This document shows, piece after piece, positions 27,054 through 36,097 of a stretch of 64,000 nt of DNA (position 1 is its first letter; the number at the start of each line of letters is the position of its first letter). The stretch comes from Pacificibacter marinus (GTDB taxonomy: Bacteria > Pseudomonadota > Alphaproteobacteria > Rhodobacterales > Rhodobacteraceae): positions 186,001 through 250,000 of the forward strand of contig NZ_JAHKPU010000019.1 in the NCBI RefSeq assembly GCF_018860505.1, in the 5' to 3' direction. The position numbers were made by a program, and so were the translations under genes. The notes beneath the pieces are model-generated. The model was not told the origin of the DNA. It did no database searches and saw only the letters and a list, made by a program, of their open reading frames with translations.

Positions 27054-27986
27054 TTAACTTTTAAGTTTTTCAATGTCAGTCGGTGTGCCAACAGCACGAC
27101 ACGCGATCGACTTATCAATACGACGGATCATGCCCGACAAAGCCTTGCCGGCGCCCACTTCAAAAACCTCGGTCACGCCATTTGCAGCCATATAACCCAC
27201 GCTTTCACGCCAACGCACCGAGCCCATAACCTGCTCAACCAACAAAGAACGTATCTCAGTGGGGTCCGTGACAGCCGCTGCGCGTACATTAGCGACCAAA
27301 GGCACGCGTGGCGTCAGAATTTCAACTGTTTCAAGCGCTTCTGCCATGACTTTCGCGGCAGGTTCCATCAAGACACAGTGGAAAGGGGCTGATACCGGCA
27401 ACAACACAGCACGCTTTGCGCCCTTGGCTTTGGCAATGTCACAAGCGCGTTCGACAGCCGCTTTATGCCCAGAGACAACCACTTGCCCCGGATCATTGTC
27501 ATTGGCAGCTTGAACAACTTCGCCCTCGGCAGCCGCTTCAAGCGCCACCTCTTTGACGGTGTCAAAATCGAGCCCCAGCAACGCAGCCATAGCGCCCACA
27601 CCAACAGGAACAGCCTGCTGCATGGCCAAACCACGGGTGCGCAAAAGACGCGCCGTGTCAGAAACAGTCAAAGCGCCAGCGGCCGCCAAGGCCGCGTACT
27701 CACCCAAAGAATGACCCGCCACATAAGAGGCCTGATCAAGACCAAAGCCTTCAGCCTCAAGCGCACGCATCGCGGCCAATGAGGTTGCCATCAAAGCGGG
27801 TTGCGCATTTTGCGTCAGGGTCAGCGTTTCCACATCACCCTCCCAAATCATCGCAGAAAGCTTTTCACCCAGCGCCTCGTCAACTTCATCAAAAATGGCT
27901 TTTGCCTCTGGGTATGCGTCAGCAAGTGCCTTGCCCATCCCAATCGCTTGGGCACCCTGTCCCGGAAAAACCAATGCGCGCGTCAT
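27054..27986 (-). CDS. fabD: malonyl-CoA:ACP transacylase
   Basis: The 310-residue protein has FPGQGAQAIGMGKAL at the N-terminus, the nucleophile Ser in AGHSLGEYAALAAAG and the catalytic His in SAPFHCVLM. It moves malonyl from CoA to acyl carrier protein. It is the first gene of the fabD-fabG-acpP group and is divergent from the ribosomal protein operon. The ATG at 27986 follows AAGGGGTCAAGT. Confidence 0.97.
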   Translation of the reverse strand: MTRALVFPGQGAQAIGMGKALADAYPEAKAIFDEVDEALGEKLSAMIWEGDVETLTLTQNAQPALMATSLAAMRALEAEGFGLDQASYVAGHSLGEYAALAAAGALTVSDTARLLRTRGLAMQQAVPVGVGAMAALLGLDFDTVKEVALEAAAEGEVVQAANDNDPGQVVVSGHKAAVERACDIAKAKGAKRAVLLPVSAPFHCVLMEPAAKVMAEALETVEILTPRVPLVANVRAAAVTDPTEIRSLLVEQVMGSVRWRESVGYMAANGVTEVFEVGAGKALSGMIRRIDKSIACRAVGTPTDIEKLKS

Positions 27987-28324
27987 ACTTGACCCCTTAT
28001 TTATTTCATACCTAGGTCAAAAGACCGTTTTTACGGGTCTAACGACCTGCAAGCGGCGCGGCAAGCTCAACTGAACATAGCGCGTTATACTTTGCAAAGG
28101 TTTGTCTGTGGGCCTCCAAGCCTTTAAACGCGCTTTACCCGTTGAATGCTTCAATTTAAACGCCGCAACACTCCCCAAAGCCCTTGCGCTCTTGGCTCTG
28201 GTCCGTATAAGAGCACATCCTTTCCGCATGGATATGAACCAGCGCAGTCTCTCGTGGTCGGGCTCGCGGAAAAGGACAATGCCCCGACCTATGAAATGCG
28301 CTCGAAAATAGCACTGGAGCTTTC
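27987..28324. promoter_or_regulatory. divergent promoter region between fabD and rpsF
   Basis: The 338 bases hold no supported gene and must carry promoters for both directions. On the minus strand, a hairpin at about 28019-28040 (AGACC...GGTCT followed by TTTT) lies in what would be the fabD leader. This may be chance or an attenuator. I cannot name a promoter motif with confidence. Confidence 0.5.
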
Positions 28325-28678
28325 ATGCCACTATACGAGCATGTCTTCATTTCGCGTCAGGACTTGTCCAACGCACAAGCCGAGGGTCTCGTTGAGCACT
28401 TCTCGACTGTTCTCGCAGACAACGGCGGCAAAGTCGTTTTCTCTGAGTACTGGGGCGTCAAAACGATGGCCTACAAAATCAACAAGAACCGCAAAGGTCA
28501 CTACGCGTACATGCGTACAGATTCGCCTTCTGCTGGTATTCTTGAAATGGAACGCCTTATGCGCCTGCATGACGACGTGATGCGTATTTTGACCATCAAA
28601 GTCGACGAGCACGCGGACGGCCCTTCCGTTCAGATGCAAAAACGTGACGAGCGCGAACCGCGCCGTGAACGTCGTTAA
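28325..28678 (+). CDS. rpsF: 30S ribosomal protein S6
   Basis: The 117-residue protein starts with [16 protein letters not shown] and has [31 protein letters not shown] and a basic/acidic C-terminal tail ([11 protein letters not shown]) typical of alphaproteobacterial S6. It forms a complex with S18, encoded next. GGAG lies 6 bases before the ATG. Confidence 0.98.
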   Translation: MPLYEHVFISRQDLSNAQAEGLVEHFSTVLADNGGKVVFSEYWGVKTMAYKINKNRKGHYAYMRTDSPSAGILEMERLMRLHDDVMRILTIKVDEHADGPSVQMQKRDEREPRRERR

Positions 28679-28704
28679 TCGTCAGATCAGGAAAGGACCA
28701 TATC

Positions 28705-28932
28705 ATGGCCGCTAAACCATTCTTCCGCCGCCGCAAAGTCTGCCCATTCTCTGGCGACAATGCACCTGCGATCGATTACAAAGACACACGTCTTCTGCAG
28801 CGCTACATCTCTGAGCGCGGCAAAATCGTTCCATCCCGTATCACTGCAGTCTCTGCGAAAAAACAGCGTGAATTGGCTCGTGCCATCAAACGCGCTCGTT
28901 TCCTCGCACTTCTGCCATACGCTGTTAAGTAA
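28705..28932 (+). CDS. rpsR: 30S ribosomal protein S18
   Basis: The 75-residue basic protein has [28 protein letters not shown] and [20 protein letters not shown], the full S18 pattern. The single Cys in VCPFSG is present. It follows rpsF by 26 bases, with AGGAAAGGA in front. Confidence 0.98.
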   Translation: MAAKPFFRRRKVCPFSGDNAPAIDYKDTRLLQRYISERGKIVPSRITAVSAKKQRELARAIKRARFLALLPYAVK

Positions 28933-28945
28933 GGGAGCTTAGACA

Positions 28946-29566
28946 ATGAAAGTTATCCTTCTTGAACGCGTCGCAAAACTCGGCCAAATGGGCGATGTTG
29001 TTGCAGTAAAAGACGGCTACGCGCGCAACTTCTTGTTGCCACAAGCCAAAGCTCTTCGTGCGAACGATGCAAACATCGCATCCTTTGAAGCACAAAAAGT
29101 TCAGCTTGAAGCCCGTAACTTGGAAACCAAAAAAGAAGCAGAAGCAGCTGCTGCGAAACTTGATGGCCAACAGTTCATCATCATTCGCTCTGCCTCTGAC
29201 TCTGGTGCGCTCTACGGTTCCGTCACACCACGTGACGCGGCTGAAGCTGCTGAGGCCGAAGGCTTCACAGTGGATCGCAAACAGGTTGCTTTGAAAGCCC
29301 CGATCAAAGATTTGGGTCTTCACGAGGTTTCTGTTGTTCTTCACGCTGAAGTTGAAGCGACTATCGTTCTCAACGTTGCGCGCTCGACTGAAGAAGCTGA
29401 ACTGCAAGCTGAAGGTAAATCCATTCAGCAACTCGCAGCAGAAGCTGAAGCAGAAGCAGAATTCGAAATCTCTGAATTGTTCGACGAAATGGGCGCTGCC
29501 GCTTCTGAAGACTTTGGTGATGACGATGCGCCTGCCGCAGAAGAAGCCCCTGCTGAAGAAGAGTAA
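28946..29566 (+). CDS. rplI: 50S ribosomal protein L9 with long acidic C-terminus
   Basis: The 206-residue protein has the N-terminal L9 domain ([35 protein letters not shown]) and the C-terminal domain. It is about 50 residues longer than the E. coli protein, because of an acidic, Ala/Glu-rich tail ([15 protein letters not shown]). A similar extension is usual in alphaproteobacteria. It is the last gene of rpsF-rpsR-rplI and is closed by a strong terminator. Confidence 0.98.
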   Translation: MKVILLERVAKLGQMGDVVAVKDGYARNFLLPQAKALRANDANIASFEAQKVQLEARNLETKKEAEAAAAKLDGQQFIIIRSASDSGALYGSVTPRDAAEAAEAEGFTVDRKQVALKAPIKDLGLHEVSVVLHAEVEATIVLNVARSTEEAELQAEGKSIQQLAAEAEAEAEFEISELFDEMGAAASEDFGDDDAPAAEEAPAEEE

Positions 29567-29590
29567 TCTTCCAACGCATGACGATTTAGA

Positions 29591-29620
29591 AAAGGCCTCG
29601 CATTTGTGGGGCCTTTTTTT
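29591..29620 (+). terminator. Rho-independent terminator of rpsF-rpsR-rplI
   Basis: AAAGGCC(TC) pairs with (G)GGGCCTTT and runs straight into seven T residues, 25 bases after the rplI stop. Confidence 0.9.
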
Positions 29621-29738
29621 CATGTATTTTGCGTATACAGAATGGCCTGCAGTTTGCGATATATTGCCGATCTCATTTTTTAAGCTTCCCTTGAGCGGCG
29701 CTTGCGTGATCATAGGGGCAACATTTTTGGAGCCCCCA

Positions 29739-30221
29739 ATGCCAGCACCCCTTTCCCGTCGCGCCTTTGTCATAGCCGCAATTTCATCCCTAGCCCTGAC
29801 AGCCTGCGGGCGCAAAGGTACGCCTGTGTCGCGAAGTGGATATAATCCACCGCTGTTCCCCAATGAAACACCGGAACTGCGCGCACTGATCAACAAATGG
29901 GCTGATTTTTATGAAATCCCGCGCGAGTTGATCCATCGCCAAGCCGTGCGTGAAAGCACGCATCGGCCATGGGCTTATGCCGCGCCTTACTATGGCCTGC
30001 TGCAAATCCTACCACAAACAGCCCGCACCATGGGACATCGCGGTCCTGCAAGCGAATTACTGGATGCAGATGTGAATCTGAAATACGCAGGCAAGTATTT
30101 GAAAGGCGCCTATTTGGTCGCGGACGGCGACATAGATGATGCGATGAAGTGGTACGCCCATGGCTATTACTATGAGGCCAAGCGTCTGGGGCTTTTATAT
30201 GAGACGGGTTTACGCAGCTAA
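29739..30221 (+). CDS. lytic-transglycosylase-like lipoprotein
   Basis: The protein has 160 residues from ATG 29739 (TTGGAG upstream). Residues 1-25 form a lipoprotein signal with RRAF, a hydrophobic core and the lipobox LTAC. The rest is a short SLT domain: the catalytic Glu in RESTHRPWAYA, then YYGLLQILPQTARTMG and DVNLKYAGKYLKGAY. It probably cleaves peptidoglycan from the periplasmic face. It is unusually compact for the family. The C-terminus overlaps the convergent secreted-protein gene by 4 bases. Confidence 0.85.
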   Translation: MPAPLSRRAFVIAAISSLALTACGRKGTPVSRSGYNPPLFPNETPELRALINKWADFYEIPRELIHRQAVRESTHRPWAYAAPYYGLLQILPQTARTMGHRGPASELLDADVNLKYAGKYLKGAYLVADGDIDDAMKWYAHGYYYEAKRLGLLYETGLRS

Positions 30222-30544
30222 TCCTGCGGCACGGACGCTGCTGCACAATGGAACGGCAGAAATGATCCCGTCGCACCCTCAGCGACAGCCATAAGCGATA
30301 ACATATTGGCCAAGTCATATTCTGGCTTGGTCATCGGGCAAACCGCACCGCGAATGGTACAGCCCGAGTCTAAAAACGCGTCGTGGTCTGCGATAAACCT
30401 GTCAGACAGAATGCCTGTCGCCAGGCCCTCCGTCGCCATATGCCACGCGCGCGTGTAACGATCGCATTTTTCCGCCGTCCATTCTGGCGAAATCGCATGT
30501 GCCGCCACGGGCGCAACCAACAAACATAGACTAAAAAGTCGCAT
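30218..30544 (-). CDS. small secreted protein of unknown function
   Basis: The protein has 108 residues from ATG 30544, which begins a clean signal peptide (RLFSLCLLVAPVAAHA). The mature part has four or more cysteines (KCDRY, SGCTIRGAVC, FHCAAAS), suggesting disulfides in the periplasm. I do not recognise the family. The longer frame reads back into the tig terminator, so the shorter start is preferred. Confidence 0.65.
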   Translation of the reverse strand: MRLFSLCLLVAPVAAHAISPEWTAEKCDRYTRAWHMATEGLATGILSDRFIADHDAFLDSGCTIRGAVCPMTKPEYDLANMLSLMAVAEGATGSFLPFHCAAASVPQD

Positions 30545-30569
30545 CAACTGTCTCGATCTAAAAATTACA

Positions 30570-30599
30570 AAGGCCGCCCCTATTGCTAGGAGCGGCCTT
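30570..30599 (-). terminator. terminator of tig
   Basis: A 13-bp stem (AAGGCCGCTCCTA with TAGGGGCGGCCTT, one G-T pair) with a 4-base loop lies 50 bases after the tig stop. A partial T tract follows on the minus strand. Confidence 0.85.
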
Positions 30600-30648
30600 A
30601 ATATCAACCTATGAGCATGGTACCTCAAATGGCCACCATGTCTCGCAG

Positions 30649-31977
30649 TTACTCAGCGTCGAGGGCTTCGACGGCTTTTTCCAAGTCTTCTTTAGTGACT
30701 TCTTTTTCTGTTACGTCAGCGTTTTCAGCGATCCAGTCGACAACTTTGTCTTCAAAGATTGGCGCTTGAAGTTGCTGGCGCATTTGTGGGTTTTGTTGAA
30801 CAAATTCAAAGAACTGACGCTCTTGACCTGGGTACTGACGCGCTTGGGTCATAACCGCTTGGGTCAGCTCAGCATCGGTAACTTCGATCTCTTGCTTTTG
30901 GCCCATATCAGCCAACAACAAACCAAGGCGCACGCGGCGTTCAGCCAAAGATGTGTGCTCTTCAGTTGTTTCGATCTCTGGGTGATCGTGGCCTTCGACT
31001 TCTGGGTTTTCTTCATGCCACAGCTGATGCGCGATTTGGTTTGCTTCAGCTTCAACAAGAGAAGGTGGCAATTCGAAGGAGACTTTGCCGTCAAGCTGAT
31101 CAAGCAACGCACGCTTCATGATCGCGCGAGACGCACCAGCGTATTCGCCCTCAAGGCGCTCAGTCACTTGAGCTGTCAAAGCTGCCAAATCTTCTGAGCC
31201 GAATTTTTTAGCCAATTCGTCATCAATTGCAGCATCTGCAGGGGCTTTTACGTCTTTGATTTTGCACTCAAAAACAGCCGCTTTGCCAGCAAGATTTTCT
31301 GCGCCATATTCCTCAGGGAATGTGACTTCAACGTTTTTCTCTTCGCCAGCTTTTACGCCAACAAGTTGATCTTCAAAGCCAGGGATGAAAGAGCCTGAGC
31401 CAAGAACAAGTGGGTAATCTTCAGCCGCGCCGCCGTCGAATGCCTCGCCGTCAACTTTGCCCAAGAAATCAAACACAACTTGGTCGCCGTCTTCTGCTGC
31501 ACCGTCTTTGGTTTCAAAGTTCTGAGCCGTTTTCGCGAGGTTCTCAAGAGCTTCAGTCACTTCAGCCTCAGAGGCTTTCACAACGAGCTTTTCGAGTTTC
31601 ACGTCGGACAGGTCAGCTTCTGGAATTTCTGGCAGTGCTTCGTAAGTCACATTGACGACAACATCGTCGCCCTCTTTCCAATCTTCGCCGCCATCCATTT
31701 TCACATCAGGCTGGCCTGCTGGGCGATCGCCGGATGTCTCGAAGTGAGATGTCATCGCCGCATCAACAGATTCCTGCATCGCTTCGCCAAGAACTTTTGG
31801 GCCGAATTGTTTTTTGAGCATCGCCATAGGCACTTTGCCTTTGCGGAAACCCTTCATTTCGATTTCTGGCTGCGCGTCTTTGAGCTTGGCATTTACTTTT
31901 TCGTCAAGCTGAGCTGCAGTGATAGTGATCTGATAGCCGCGCTTCAGACCTTCGTTGAGGGTCTCGGTGACCTGCAT
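30649..31977 (-). CDS. tig: trigger factor (ribosome-associated chaperone and prolyl isomerase)
   Basis: The 442-residue protein has three domains. The N-terminal ribosome-binding domain has [19 protein letters not shown], the usual signature GFRxGKxP. The FKBP-type prolyl isomerase domain is at about 150-245 ([35 protein letters not shown]). The C-terminal helical chaperone domain follows. It binds nascent chains at the exit tunnel. Length is normal, and it is a single gene. Confidence 0.97.
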   Translation of the reverse strand: MQVTETLNEGLKRGYQITITAAQLDEKVNAKLKDAQPEIEMKGFRKGKVPMAMLKKQFGPKVLGEAMQESVDAAMTSHFETSGDRPAGQPDVKMDGGEDWKEGDDVVVNVTYEALPEIPEADLSDVKLEKLVVKASEAEVTEALENLAKTAQNFETKDGAAEDGDQVVFDFLGKVDGEAFDGGAAEDYPLVLGSGSFIPGFEDQLVGVKAGEEKNVEVTFPEEYGAENLAGKAAVFECKIKDVKAPADAAIDDELAKKFGSEDLAALTAQVTERLEGEYAGASRAIMKRALLDQLDGKVSFELPPSLVEAEANQIAHQLWHEENPEVEGHDHPEIETTEEHTSLAERRVRLGLLLADMGQKQEIEVTDAELTQAVMTQARQYPGQERQFFEFVQQNPQMRQQLQAPIFEDKVVDWIAENADVTEKEVTKEDLEKAVEALDAE

Positions 31978-32311
31978 GTTGGCGTCCTTTATTATACGTC
32001 TAGACTTTACGTCATCGTTAGACCGCCCCCAAAGGCAGCCCTATAAATCAGGGGTTCTTCTAGGGGGTCAACTGCGCGCATGCAAGACGATTCCATAGGA
32101 TAGGGGCGGAACATGGCACCTAAGGGCTATTTGTCGAAGTGTTGAAAGCAGGGCACAGTCGCCATTTGGCAAAAAACGCCAGACGATTTGAGTCCCATCG
32201 CCATCCCAAAACTGCTAAACGACCCAAAACGAAAGTATTAAAAATTTGGTACTAAGTCGTGGCCGCCTTTTATTTTGAAGGCGCCACGTTCCATACCCAA
32301 CGAGGCGTAGC
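31978..32311. other. 334-bp intergenic region between tig and the lipoprotein gene
   Basis: It lies between two divergent genes, so it should contain both promoters. I see no RNA gene, repeat or coding frame that I can support. Confidence 0.5.
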
Positions 32312-33112
32312 ATGAAACACACTCTTTTATATTCTCTGGTTCTCTCCGTATCTTTTTTAAGCGCATGTGATGTTTCAACAGGCACTGAGACAGACGCTGA
32401 GGATGACGTAAACTCAGGTAGTAGCGCAGGAGACCAAGCGAATTACAATGAGTATGTCGCAAATCGTAACGATGCGATCTCAGTTTTGGATGAGTTCGAG
32501 TCCGATGCGGATTTGGAGGCTGCGCTGTTGGAGGATGCGCCAGAAAACGCGACAGCAAGCCTTCAAGGCACTTATGCGATCAACGCTATTGATGAAACAT
32601 TTGATGATGACGACGACGACGACGACACTAGACTGGTCGGGGACATGACCATGGACGTCGACTTTGGCGACGCAACCGTTTCAGGGTCGTTGACAAACAA
32701 CTTTTTAGACTCAGATGCTACAGATGAAAGTAAAGTCACCGAACTGGATGGCAGTGTCGCCTTTGCGGGAACGCTAGACTTCGATGATGGTTTTTACGAC
32801 AGCACCAATACAAACCAATGGCAGCTAGAAGCTTCGGGCACAGGTACATTAACAGACAATACAACAGTAGCATCAGATGGCGCCCAATACCGGCTCGACA
32901 TTGATCTCAACGGGAATTTTTATGACACCTCAGACATAGGCAATGTTGCTGGCGTTGGTGAGCTAGGCGATGTAGCAGCAGGTGGTCTTATTGAAGGCAA
33001 CATAGATGTGACCACAGATGGTGACACAGTTATTTACGACATCACCGGTTCTGAACTCTACGGCACGGATGATGACTCAAGCGGTTTCCTTGTCTACGAG
33101 CTTGAAGACTAA
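32312..33112 (+). CDS. acidic surface lipoprotein of unknown function
   Basis: The 266-residue protein has a lipoprotein signal (LLYSLVLSVSFLSAC, Cys19). The mature part is very rich in Asp/Thr/Gly and beta-type, with repeated patterns such as DGSVAFAGTLDFDDGFYD and YRLDIDLNGNFYDTSD that suggest a beta-barrel or beta-clam lobe. It includes a run of eight Asp coded by GAT/GAC repeats near residue 98. No catalytic motif is visible. It has its own terminator. A calcium-binding or ligand-binding surface role is only a guess. Confidence 0.75.
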   Translation: MKHTLLYSLVLSVSFLSACDVSTGTETDAEDDVNSGSSAGDQANYNEYVANRNDAISVLDEFESDADLEAALLEDAPENATASLQGTYAINAIDETFDDDDDDDDTRLVGDMTMDVDFGDATVSGSLTNNFLDSDATDESKVTELDGSVAFAGTLDFDDGFYDSTNTNQWQLEASGTGTLTDNTTVASDGAQYRLDIDLNGNFYDTSDIGNVAGVGELGDVAAGGLIEGNIDVTTDGDTVIYDITGSELYGTDDDSSGFLVYELED

Positions 33113-33150
33113 GGGCCAAGATCACTTGTGCGACCTAAGCTTTACGTATT

Positions 33151-33186
33151 CAAAGCCAAACCATCTTTTAAAGGTGGTTTGGCTTT
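33151..33186 (+). terminator. Rho-independent terminator of the acidic lipoprotein gene
   Basis: AAAGCCAAACCA pairs with TGGTTTGGCTTT around a short loop, followed by ATTCTTTT, about 40 bases past the stop. Confidence 0.85.
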
Positions 33187-33280
33187 ATTCTTTTCTACAC
33201 CCCAAAGTTTCTATGCCCTCAAATTTTAAAATACTCGCGTGTACCTGCGTGATCTTTTCCGCCTTCACACTCTTTAATCG

Positions 33281-33312
33281 CTGACGCCCCAGCGTCATCT
33301 TGGGCGGTTACA
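33281..33312. promoter_or_regulatory. palindromic element upstream of phnC
   Basis: TGACGC-CCCA-GCGTCA is a perfect 6-bp palindrome, and the overlapping GCCCCAG...CTTGGGC can form an alternative stem. It lies about 75-100 bases before phnC and could be a regulator site. It does not clearly match a PhoB box as I know it. Confidence 0.4.
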
Positions 33313-33383
33313 AAAGCTTCACCAGAATCACACATTAGTTAAACACGCCATGCGTATCGATCCCCTTAACACGGGAGTACGTG

Positions 33384-34202
33384 ATGCTGCGTTTTGAATC
33401 TGTAACGAAATCTTTTGGCGCCAATACCGCCGTCCATGCGGCAAGCTTTGTTGTCGAAAAACCGATGATGATTGGTATTATCGGGCGCTCTGGCGCAGGT
33501 AAATCCACCTTGCTGCGCATCCTGAATCGCCTCAATGATGCGACATCGGGCGAGATCACTTTTGAGGGTCTTAATGTCACAGCCCTGCGCGGCACGGCCA
33601 AGCGCAACTGGCAATCGCAATGCGCGATGATCTTTCAACAGTTTAATCTGGTGCCGCGTATGGATGTTGTATCGAATGTGTTGCACGGCACGTTGAACCG
33701 TCGTTCAACCCTGTCCACGATGTTTAACCTATACCCAGATGCAGACATCCATCAGGCCATTTCCATTCTGGATCGCTTGGGCATCGCAGAGCACGCCCCC
33801 AAGCGCGCCGAAGCCTTGTCTGGCGGACAGCAACAGCGCGTCGCGATTGCCCGCGCCTTGATGCAAGACCCGAAAATTATTCTGGCCGATGAACCCATCG
33901 CCTCGCTTGATCCGATGAACGCGCAAGTGGTCATGCAATCCTTGCGCGATATTCACGAACAAGACGGGCGGATGGTCATCGCCAACCTTCACACCCTTGA
34001 TACAGCGCGTCGCTATTGCGACCGCGTGATTGGCATGCGGGCTGGACGTATCGTGTTCGACGGCACGCCAGATCAATTGACCACAAGCATGGCACGCGAA
34101 ATCTACGGTGCTGATGCAAGTTTTTCTGAGGCGACCACGTCGACCCAGATTGAAACGACCACGGCGGCACAAACTCTAATAGATGACGTTGCGGCCCTAT
34201 AA
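33384..34202 (+). CDS. phnC: phosphonate ABC transporter ATP-binding protein
   Basis: The 272-residue ATPase has Walker [12 protein letters not shown], signature [15 protein letters not shown], Walker [14 protein letters not shown] and the H-loop in [11 protein letters not shown]. It drives uptake of phosphonates with PhnD and PhnE. ATG 33384 follows GGGAG; a GTG sits one codon earlier. It is the first gene of the uptake operon. A 55-base gap separates it from phnD. Confidence 0.95.
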   Translation: MLRFESVTKSFGANTAVHAASFVVEKPMMIGIIGRSGAGKSTLLRILNRLNDATSGEITFEGLNVTALRGTAKRNWQSQCAMIFQQFNLVPRMDVVSNVLHGTLNRRSTLSTMFNLYPDADIHQAISILDRLGIAEHAPKRAEALSGGQQQRVAIARALMQDPKIILADEPIASLDPMNAQVVMQSLRDIHEQDGRMVIANLHTLDTARRYCDRVIGMRAGRIVFDGTPDQLTTSMAREIYGADASFSEATTSTQIETTTAAQTLIDDVAAL

Positions 34203-34257
34203 TTTTTCCCCTTCTGCCTCGCATGGCGGGGCTGTTTCAACCAAAGAGAGACTTCAG

Positions 34258-35163
34258 ATGAAAAAGATCATCGCACTTGCACTTATGACAACAGCCATCT
34301 CTGGTTCAGCTTTTGCTCAAGAGATCACAGAATTCCGCATCGGCATCTTGGGCGGTGAAAACGCGCAAGACCGCATGAACAGCAACCAATGTTTGGCTGA
34401 CTACGCGACCGAAGCTTTGGGCGTTCCAACAAAATTGTTTGCGCCAGCTGACTACAATGGCGTGATCCAAGGCTTGCTCGGCGGCACAATCGACATGGCG
34501 TGGCTCGGCGCATCTGCTTATGCAGCTGTATACTTGGCTGACGAAGACGTTGTTGAACCCATCTTGGTCAAAACCAACCTTGATGGCTCATTCGGCTACC
34601 ACTCCATCGGTTTTGCACGCGCAGACAGCGGCATCACATCTTTGGAAGACATGAAGGGTAAAGTCTTTGGCTTTGGCGATCCGAACTCTACATCCGGTTA
34701 CTTGATCCCCTCCATCGAAATCCCCCAGTCCAGCGATGAAATCACAATGGAATCTGGCGATTACTTTGGCGAAGTTAAATTCACCGGTGGTCACGAGCAA
34801 ACAATCGTTGCTGTGAACAACGGCGACATCGACGCTGGTGTGACTTGGGCTGACGGCCAAGGCGAATGGGAAGACGGCTACAACTCTGGCGCGTTGCGCA
34901 AGGCGGTTGATGCAGGTCTCGTTGACATGAACGATCTGGTTGAAATCTGGCGCTCTAAAACGATCCCAGAAGGTCCAATCGTTCTGCGTTCGACTTTGCC
35001 TGCTGATGTAAAAGAAAAAATGACCGAAGTTGTTGGTTCATTGCACAAAAATGACCCAGATTGTGCCTACAGCGTTGCAGCTGGCGAAACGGCTGGCTTC
35101 TTCCCAATCGGTCATGACGCTTACCTGTCTATCATCGCGGCACGTTTGGCTAAAAACAACTGA
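34258..35163 (+). CDS. phnD: phosphonate ABC transporter substrate-binding protein
   Basis: The 301-residue protein has a signal peptide (KKIIALALMTTAISGSAFA, cut near residue 20). The type II binding-protein fold has GILGGENAQDRM, LGGTIDMAWLGASAYA and FGFGDPNSTSGYLIPS, the last being the phosphonate-binding Ser/Thr-rich loop of PhnD. It captures phosphonates in the periplasm. ATG 34258 is preceded by AGAGAGAC. A strong hairpin follows the gene and would lower expression of the permeases relative to this protein. Confidence 0.95.
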   Translation: MKKIIALALMTTAISGSAFAQEITEFRIGILGGENAQDRMNSNQCLADYATEALGVPTKLFAPADYNGVIQGLLGGTIDMAWLGASAYAAVYLADEDVVEPILVKTNLDGSFGYHSIGFARADSGITSLEDMKGKVFGFGDPNSTSGYLIPSIEIPQSSDEITMESGDYFGEVKFTGGHEQTIVAVNNGDIDAGVTWADGQGEWEDGYNSGALRKAVDAGLVDMNDLVEIWRSKTIPEGPIVLRSTLPADVKEKMTEVVGSLHKNDPDCAYSVAAGETAGFFPIGHDAYLSIIAARLAKNN

Positions 35164-35183
35164 TCCCAGTTACTTTGACATAG

Positions 35184-35218
35184 AAAGCAGGCCCTGAAGG
35201 TTCAGGGCCTGCTTTTTT
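35184..35218 (+). terminator. strong hairpin-T terminator inside the phn uptake operon
   Basis: AAAGCAGGCCCTGAA and TTCAGGGCCTGCTTT are exact reverse complements (15 bp) separated by two bases and run into TTTTTT. It sits between phnD and phnE, 12 bases before the phnE start. Confidence 0.9.
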
Positions 35219-35230
35219 AAAGGAAAAAAG

Positions 35231-36097
35231 ATGACAGATATCAGCGAAATCCATACGCATTATATGGCGCAAGCACGCCGAAAACGGGGGTTGAATGGCA
35301 TATTGCTGATCCTGTTTGTGGCACTTTTGGTTGCCGGTTTCATGACCGCAAATGATCGCAACGCTGGCGGTTTCTGGGACGGTTTGCCCAATGCTTTAGA
35401 TTTTCCTGCCGATGTCGCAAGCGAAGCCATCGCGCGCATCGCTTACTTACCTGGCTATTTCGTTAAATACCTTCCTTCGATGATTGAGACGATCAACATC
35501 GCAGGAGCTGCGACCCTGTTTGGCGCAATTGGCGGCTTGATGGCCTCGCTGATGGTCACTCGTGGCTTGGCGCCATTTCCATGGTTGATCGGCCCACTGC
35601 GCCGTGTGCTGGATATCTTGCGTGCTGTCCCTGAAATTGTCGTCGCATTGGTGCTGATTTTCATGCTCGGCGGCGGCCCTATTCCGGCGATGATCGCAAT
35701 TGCCTTGCACACCGTTGGCGCATTGGGAAAACTGTTTTCCGAAGTCAATGAAAACGCATCGCTCAAGCCTGTCGAGGGGCTCGCGTCAGTTGGGGCAAGC
35801 TGGACCCAACGCATGTGGTTTGGTGTGATACCGCAAGTGGCCCCGAACTATATTAGCTATGCGCTGCTGCGCTTTGAAATCAACATCCGTGCCTCGGCCA
35901 TTCTGGGCTTTGTTGGCGCAGGCGGCATCGGCTATGACCTGCGCAACACAATGTCTTGGGGCCAAGGTAAATTTGACGAAGCCGCAGCCATTTTCTTGTT
36001 GTTGTTCATCACCATTGTCGTCGTCGATCAAGTGTCAAGCTGGGCGCGTGACCGGTTGACTCACGGCAAATCATCAGAGCGGAAGGTCGCGTCATGA
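35231..36097 (+). CDS. phnE: phosphonate ABC transporter permease, first copy
   Basis: The 288-residue protein has an N-terminal membrane helix (GILLILFVALLVAGFM) and a permease domain with about five further helices. The EAA-type loop that contacts PhnC is EVNENASLKPVEGLASVGAS, followed by RMWFGVIPQVAPNYISY. It pairs with the second permease. AAAGGAAAAAAG precedes the ATG. Its stop overlaps the next gene by 4 bases. Confidence 0.94.
   Translation: MTDISEIHTHYMAQARRKRGLNGILLILFVALLVAGFMTANDRNAGGFWDGLPNALDFPADVASEAIARIAYLPGYFVKYLPSMIETINIAGAATLFGAIGGLMASLMVTRGLAPFPWLIGPLRRVLDILRAVPEIVVALVLIFMLGGGPIPAMIAIALHTVGALGKLFSEVNENASLKPVEGLASVGASWTQRMWFGVIPQVAPNYISYALLRFEINIRASAILGFVGAGGIGYDLRNTMSWGQGKFDEAAAIFLLLFITIVVVDQVSSWARDRLTHGKSSERKVAS

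Noticed and set aside
29334-29738. In-frame extension upstream of the lytic transglycosylase
   Set aside because: It runs through rplI and its terminator in another frame. The lipoprotein signal begins at 29739 with a good ribosome site.
28925-29896. Minus-strand open frame (323 codons) opposite rplI
   Set aside because: It is antisense to a certain ribosomal protein gene, and its Phe/Cys-rich residues are typical of a shadow frame.
32238-32558. Minus-strand open frame opposite the lipoprotein start
   Set aside because: It is antisense to a clear lipoprotein signal and composed of low-information His/Pro/Arg residues.
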